Shown here: positions 59,909 through 64,000 of the stretch, one piece after another
How the letters are laid out: every line of letters starts with the position of its first letter
How positions within the stretch are numbered: the stretch's first letter is position 1
Source: Deltaproteobacteria bacterium
Lineage (GTDB): Bacteria; Desulfobacterota; Desulfobacteria; Desulfobacterales; B30-G6
Direction: 5' to 3'
NCBI GenBank assembly: GCA_022340465.1
Contig: JAJDNW010000022.1
Coordinates: 61,144 to 125,143, forward strand
Length of the DNA stretch: 64,000 nucleotides
Notes under the pieces: generated by a model
The model's database searches: none
What the model was told of the DNA's origin: nothing
The model's input: only the letters and a program-made list of their open reading frames with translations
Made by a program: the position numbers and the translations under genes

Positions 59909-59946
59909 TTGACACCGCCCGGGAAAAGATAATAATTTATATTATC
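59909..59946 (+). promoter_or_regulatory. Promoter-like element with overlapping dyad, beta-oxidation cluster
   Basis: TTGACA at 59909-59914, with TAATAA 15 bp downstream inside a perfect dyad GATAATA-N5-TATTATC (59928-59946). A protein on the dyad would cover the -10 region. Spacing is short of ideal, so the promoter is tentative. Confidence 0.45.
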
Positions 59947-60018
59947 AAATATATTATCAATTATGCAGATCTTTTATTTAGCGGGACACTAGCTACACTT
60001 GACCAAGAGGGGTTACGC

Positions 60019-60567
60019 GTGATTGTGAACTATGAAGAAATGAAAGGCATGCCGTGGTTCGCATCCTATCCTGAAAGAGTCCGCGCGGCTTTGGAAGGCT
60101 ACACCTTGCCGGTCATTCCGGTCAGACGCCTGCTGGAATCCTCTGCCAGGTACTTTCCGGACCACACGGCCCTAATCTACGAGCCGGACAATTTCTTTGT
60201 CAACTACACTGAATTGCTGGACCTGAGCCAGCAATTCGCCTCCGGCCTCCAACACATGCTCGGCGTCGGAAAGGGTGACAAGGTCGCCGTCTATACGCGC
60301 AACGCTTTCAAGGACGGGTGGCTCTATACGGGCGACATCGGCACGATGGATGCGGACGGCTTTTTCTACATCACCGGGAGAAAAAAGGAACTGATCAAAT
60401 ACAAGGGGTACAACATCGCTCCCAAGATGTTGGAAGAGATCTTATACCAGCACCCGGCGGCGTAAGCCTGTGCGGCCTTGGGAAAACAGGACCCGGTCGT
60501 CGGGGAGATTCCCGTGGCCTTCGTTCAGTTCAAAGAGGGCCTGCAGGCTTCTGCAGCGCTTAGGTGA
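60019..60567 (+). pseudogene. Acyl-CoA synthetase with large internal deletion and stop
   Basis: The frame opens like an AMP-forming ligase (VRRLLESSARYFPDHTALIY, GVGKGDKVAVYTRNA). At about 60303 it jumps straight to the C-terminal region FKDGWLYTGDIGTMDADGFFYITGRKKELIKYKGYNIAP. Roughly 250 residues, including the P-loop and substrate pocket, are missing. A TAA at 60463 interrupts it, yet the same frame continues with ALGKQDPVVGEIPVAFVQFKEG until 60567, and the last 60 or so residues (with the catalytic lysine) are absent. A functional enzyme is not possible. An assembly misjoin could mimic the deletion. Confidence 0.85.
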
Positions 60568-60614
60568 TGGAATGAAAACCAATGACAAAAAAGTAAACTA
60601 CAAAGGAGGAAAGC

Positions 60615-61487
60615 ATGAACATTGATGATGTCAAAAAGGTCGTTGTTGTCGGCGCGGGAAACATGGGGCACCAAATCGCCACCCTGATCGCCATCAAGGG
60701 GTTTACGGTCGTCTGCACCGATGTCAAGGAGGAGGTTCTCAAGAAAGCGGAAGCATTCGTGGATAAATACCTGCCCGGCCGGGTTGAAAAGGGAAAGTTG
60801 ACGGCCGAACAGGCCGAAGCGGCCCGCAAGAACATTACCTTCACCGGCGATCTCCAGGAAGCGGTCAAGGACGCCGACTTCGTCATCGAAGCCATACTGG
60901 AAGTATTGGACCTGAAACGGAAGGTTTTCGCCGACCTGGACAAATGGGCGCCGCCCCACACGATCCTGGCGACCAACAGTTCCTTTATCGTCAGTTCCAG
61001 GATCGCCGATGCCACGAACCGGCCGGACAAGGTGTGCAACATGCACTTTTTCAACCCGGCCCTGGTCATGAAGCTGGTGGAGGTGGTCCAGGGACCGCAC
61101 ACCTCCGATGAGACGCGCGAAATAGCCATGGATTTGTGTGAAAAAATCGGCAAGGTTCCCGTGCACCTGAAAAAAGAGGTCGACGGCTTTTTGCTGAACC
61201 GCATCTTCAAAGCCATTGCACGGGAAGCCCATTGGATCCTGGAGATGGGCGTCGCCTCTGTTGAAGACATCGACAAGGCCTGTGTGTACGGCGCCGGCCA
61301 TCCTATGGGGCCTTTCCGACTCAACGACCTGACCGGACTCGACTTGAGCTACACCATCGGTATGGAAGCCTTTCAGGCGACCGGTGACCGCAGCCTCCTG
61401 CCGACACCCAGCCTGGTCAAAAAAGTTGCCCAGGGCCACTATGGTGAGAAAACCGGCAAGGGCTGGTACGACTATACCAAAAAGTAA
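60615..61487 (+). CDS. 3-hydroxyacyl-CoA dehydrogenase (3-hydroxybutyryl-CoA type)
   Basis: 290 aa, ATG after a strong AAAGGAGGAAAG site. NAD-binding VVVVGAGNMGHQIATLIAIKGFTV; catalytic NMHFFNPALVMKLVEVVQG; substrate-side DGFLLNRIF; C-terminal GPFRLNDLTGLDLSYTIG. It is the short, single-function form (about 280-290 aa), typical for butyryl/hydroxybutyryl-CoA metabolism. The product of this reaction is the substrate of the thiolase encoded downstream. A terminator follows at 61495-61544. Confidence 0.93.
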   Translation: MNIDDVKKVVVVGAGNMGHQIATLIAIKGFTVVCTDVKEEVLKKAEAFVDKYLPGRVEKGKLTAEQAEAARKNITFTGDLQEAVKDADFVIEAILEVLDLKRKVFADLDKWAPPHTILATNSSFIVSSRIADATNRPDKVCNMHFFNPALVMKLVEVVQGPHTSDETREIAMDLCEKIGKVPVHLKKEVDGFLLNRIFKAIAREAHWILEMGVASVEDIDKACVYGAGHPMGPFRLNDLTGLDLSYTIGMEAFQATGDRSLLPTPSLVKKVAQGHYGEKTGKGWYDYTKK

Positions 61488-61494
61488 CGCATGG

Positions 61495-61544
61495 AAACGG
61501 CTGATGGACTCAAGGCAAAAATTGCCCGGACCATCAGCCGTTTT
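61495..61544 (+). terminator. Terminator after the 3-hydroxyacyl-CoA dehydrogenase gene
   Basis: Arms AAACGGCTGATGG (61495-61507) and CCATCAGCCGTTT (61531-61543) pair perfectly, followed by T. The loop holds a second small stem (GGCAA-AAA-TTGCC). Confidence 0.7.
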
Positions 61545-61596
61545 GCCGTGCCCTACATGAACATGAAAAACGTTTGAAGGATCTTATTCTATAGCC

Positions 61597-61950
61597 ATGA
61601 AAATCATTACAGCAAAGCAGGCGGGAGAACTCTTCCCGTCAAATTGGACAATTGCCATGGATGGGTTTCTGGGGGCCGGCTCGGCCGACGTCGTAGCCGC
61701 CGCGGCAGAAGAGCGTTTTTTAGAGACCGGCGAACCCGGGATTTGACCATGCTCTTCTGTGCGGCCACCGGGGACCGGGATTGCCGCGGGCTCAACCGGT
61801 TCGGGCACCCAGGCATGATCAAGAAAGCCATTGGCTCCCACTTTGGTCCGGTTCCAAAGATTCGCGAAACGATCGACAACAACCAGATCAAGGCCCACAA
61901 CCTGCCCAGGGCGTGATATCCCACCTGTAGGGCCATTGCCGGCGGGCGGA
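61597..61950 (+). pseudogene. Acyl-CoA:acetate/propionate CoA-transferase N-terminal remnant, frameshifted
   Basis: The opening MKIITAKQAGELFPSNWTIAMDGFLGAGSADVVAAAAEERFLETGEP matches the N-terminus of propionate/acetate CoA-transferases. The frame then stops at 61746, but DLTMLFCAATGDRDCRGLNRFGHPGMIKKAIGSHFGPVPKI continues in the next frame. A second shift near 61905 puts QGVISHL in a third frame before a TAG. Some 400 residues of the normal protein are missing. I infer a decayed CoA-transferase whose deletion end touches the next remnant. Confidence 0.82.
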
Positions 61951-62580
61951 CGGGTCCACATGCACAAGTGTGCCCGACGGCGCGACGCGATCAAGGCGGA
62001 GAAGCTGGGCGTGGACATGGTGACCATCGTCGGCACCGAATGCGGCGGCCATCCGAGCCCGGAAGGCGTCACCAGCATGGTGCTGCTGCCGAAGACGGTG
62101 GATTCCGTCTCCATTCCGGTCGTTACCGGCGGAGGTTTTTCCGACGGTCGTGCCCTGATGGTGGCGCTGGCGATGGGCGCCGAAGGGATCGTGATCGGAA
62201 CGGGCCTCATGGCTACCACCGAATGCCCGATCCACGAGGATTTCAAAAAGACCTTGATCAGTGCCGAAGAGACGTCTACCTGCCTGGTGTTGAATTCGGT
62301 CAAGGCGCCGGTGCGAGCCTTCACCAACAAAACCGCTCAGGAAGTGCTGGAAAAGGAGAATGCCTGTCTGCCTCTGGAGGAGATCCTTTCCAAAATGAAG
62401 GGCGAACGCGGACTGCAGGCATACAAGGACGGGGATACGGAAGGTGCTGTCTGGGCCTGCGGTCAGGTCGCCGGGCTTGTCAACGAAATCAGGCCCGTGG
62501 CCGAATATTTTCAGGCCATCATGGAACAGGCGGAGTCCATTCGCAAGCGCTGGGCTGTTTCGGTTTCCCCTGGGAAGTGA
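61951..62580 (+). pseudogene. Nitronate monooxygenase/FabK-type flavoprotein, N-terminally truncated
   Basis: About 210 residues in one frame from GRVHMHKCARRRDAIKAEKLGVDMVTIVGTECGGHPSPEGVTSMVLLPKTVDSVSIPVVTGGGFSDGRALMVALAMGAEGIVIGTGLMATTE to a TGA at 62580. This is the C-terminal two thirds of the family; the first 100 or so residues of the TIM barrel are lost at the junction with the CoA-transferase remnant. A short open frame starting upstream would give a hybrid N-terminus that is not native. Possibly expressed as an inactive fragment. Confidence 0.8.
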
Positions 62581-62717
62581 TTGTTCCTCAATTGGTTCAA
62601 ATTTTAATAGCCGTTTCTGTTTGGGACCATTAGGGCTGTTTCGAATAACGGGACCTTGCCTGTGAACACAATACGTATCGGAAATATTTATGACAACCGG
62701 TATAAGGAGAGAAGACA

Positions 62718-63983
62718 ATGAACGAAGTCGTGATCGTTAGTGCGGTAAGAACCCCCATCGGGTCATATCTGGGAAGCCTTTCGGATCTGCCGGCCTACAA
62801 GCTGGGTGCTTTGGTTTTGAATGCGGCCGCCGAGAAAGCCGCCGTGGATCCCGCAACCGTGGATGATGTTATCATGGGGCAGTCCTATCAAAACGGGGAG
62901 TCGGTGAACATCGCCCGTATGGCCCTGCTGGCGGCCGATTGGCCGGTGGAAACCACCGGCATCACCCTGGACCGGCGGTGCTGCTCGGGTCTGGACGCCA
63001 TCTGTTTCGGCGCCATGAAAATCCTCAGCGGGTATGCGGACATCGTCGTGGCCGGCGGTGTCGAAAGCATGAGCCGGGCAGAGCTGTATATTCCCGGAGA
63101 GTATGTCAAAAAGGGCCTGGGCGGCAGAGTCGACCCCAAGTTCGGCTTCATGCCCAGGGGCCACGGTGCGCTTCCCATGTGGGGGCTGCCTTTGTTTGAC
63201 CGCATTCAGCGAGCCCGCGTCATGTCGCAACCCATCGAACGGTTTGGCGAGCTGAACTCCATGATGTCGTGGGCTGAAATCGCCGCCGAAAAGGAGGGCA
63301 TTACCCGCGAGGCGGCCGACCAGTGGGCCCTGCGGAGTCAGCAAAAGGCCTGCGAGGCCATCGCTTCCGGCAAGTTCAAAGATGAGATCGTCCCGGTTAC
63401 CGTTGCGTTAAAGAAGGGAAAGACCGCGATTGTAGACACGGACGAGCCCCCCCGCAAGGACAGCAGTTTGGAAAAGCTGGGCAAGCTGCCCACGGTTTAT
63501 CCGAAAGGCGTCTGCACCGCGGGCAACTCCTCGACGGAAAATGACGGGGCCGGGGCCGTGGTCCTCATGAGTGCCGAACGGGCTGCCAAGGCCGGCGTGA
63601 CGCCCCTGGCCACCCTGAAATCGTTCGGCGTCGCCGGCGCCGATCCCACCCTGACGTACCCGGCCGTACCGGCGTCTGTGAACAAGGCCCTGGAAAAGGC
63701 CGCCCTGACCATCGAAGCGATCGACCTCATCGAAATCCAGGAAGCTTTTTCCGTCCAGCTGTTGGCCGACGCCAAGCTCATGGGCGTGCCGGCGGAGGAC
63801 ATGGAGCGCAAAGTCAACGTCAACGGGTCGGGCATATCCCTGGGCCATCCCATTGGCGCAACCGGCGTCATGCGCATGGTAACGCTGCTGCACGAGATGA
63901 AGCGGCGCGAGGCGGCCTACGGGCTGGAGACGATATGCGGCGGCGGCGGCCAAGGCATTGCCGCTATCGTAGGCAGAGGGTAG
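62718..63983 (+). CDS. Acetyl-CoA acetyltransferase (thiolase)
   Basis: 421 aa, ATG after AAGGAGAGAAGA. The nucleophile is in LDRRCCSGLDAICFG; the catalytic motif NGSGISLGHPIGATG and the C-terminal CGGGGQG are intact. VRTPIGSYLGSL at the start is typical. Loops of the GFMPRGHGALPMWGL type differ from biosynthetic thiolases, so a degradative, medium-chain or branched role is possible. Last gene of the hydroxyacyl-CoA dehydrogenase cluster, with 137 nt free upstream. Confidence 0.93.
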   Translation: MNEVVIVSAVRTPIGSYLGSLSDLPAYKLGALVLNAAAEKAAVDPATVDDVIMGQSYQNGESVNIARMALLAADWPVETTGITLDRRCCSGLDAICFGAMKILSGYADIVVAGGVESMSRAELYIPGEYVKKGLGGRVDPKFGFMPRGHGALPMWGLPLFDRIQRARVMSQPIERFGELNSMMSWAEIAAEKEGITREAADQWALRSQQKACEAIASGKFKDEIVPVTVALKKGKTAIVDTDEPPRKDSSLEKLGKLPTVYPKGVCTAGNSSTENDGAGAVVLMSAERAAKAGVTPLATLKSFGVAGADPTLTYPAVPASVNKALEKAALTIEAIDLIEIQEAFSVQLLADAKLMGVPAEDMERKVNVNGSGISLGHPIGATGVMRMVTLLHEMKRREAAYGLETICGGGGQGIAAIVGRG

Positions 63984-64000
63984 CGGCGGGAACATTTCAA

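Noticed and set aside
1..64000. CRISPR array, tRNA, rRNA or insertion sequence
   Set aside because: No regular spaced direct repeats, no cloverleaf or rRNA wording, and no transposase frame were seen on either strand.

Overview
The window looks like a chromosomal segment of a strictly anaerobic Desulfobacterota (deltaproteobacterial) organism, most like the Desulfobacterales that oxidise fatty, aromatic or branched-chain acids. The reasons are a Clostridia-type rnf(D)GEAB run, a tungsten-type aldehyde:ferredoxin oxidoreductase, two Liv-type ABC transporters each joined to an AMP-forming acyl-CoA ligase, four acyl-CoA dehydrogenases in two pairs, FdhD and MOSC cofactor proteins, and many FCD/sigma-54/two-component regulators. 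This taxonomic call is an inference; there is no rRNA or tRNA in the window. I saw no insertion sequence, prophage or CRISPR array.

Layout. 1-4.3 kb: the end of an Rnf operon (D', G, E, A, B) and a universal stress protein. 4.7-8.1 kb: an AT-richer island with a class III adenylate cyclase/TPR protein and a Tat-exported solute-binding protein. 8.2-11 kb: a DUF255 thioredoxin-like protein and a periplasmic rhodanese on the minus strand, then a decayed adenosine deaminase fragment. 11.7-26.6 kb: a sigma-54 control unit. An enhancer-binding regulator (18952-22119) sits between a leftward operon (acyl-CoA ligase, LivK, H, M, G, F, EthD protein) and a rightward one (E1 alpha, E1 beta, aldehyde ferredoxin oxidoreductase). 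Both operons start with a matched promoter, an IHF-like site and a 44-bp double-dyad element at almost identical spacings. 26.8-29.8 kb: an M1-peptidase/ChaN/PDZ fusion. 30.1-36.5 kb: a second Liv operon ending in an acyl-CoA ligase. 36.6-38.9 kb: acyl-CoA dehydrogenase pair 1.

39.8-45.2 kb: an unusual leftward operon with two divergent citrate-synthase-fold proteins, a 2-aminoethylphosphonate-transaminase-like enzyme, a CoA-acylating aldehyde dehydrogenase and a HAD phosphatase. This is my best candidate for an undescribed pathway. 45.4-48.9 kb: a ferritin-like protein, a nitronate-monooxygenase-like flavoprotein, a MOSC protein, a Cys-rich HTH protein and FdhD. 49.1-55 kb: a two-component pair, a divergent B12/radical-SAM protein, and an ABC-F ATPase with a structured leader. 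55.1-58.5 kb: small membrane proteins and acyl-CoA dehydrogenase pair 2. 58.8-64 kb: a GntR/FCD regulator followed by a beta-oxidation cluster (3-hydroxyacyl-CoA dehydrogenase, thiolase) interspersed with three broken genes.

How it may work together (inference): the Liv systems import amino or organic acids, the 2-oxoacid E1 and AOR or the ligases convert them to acyl-CoA, the paired dehydrogenases, hydroxyacyl-CoA dehydrogenase and thiolase degrade these, and Rnf couples reduced ferredoxin to an ion gradient.
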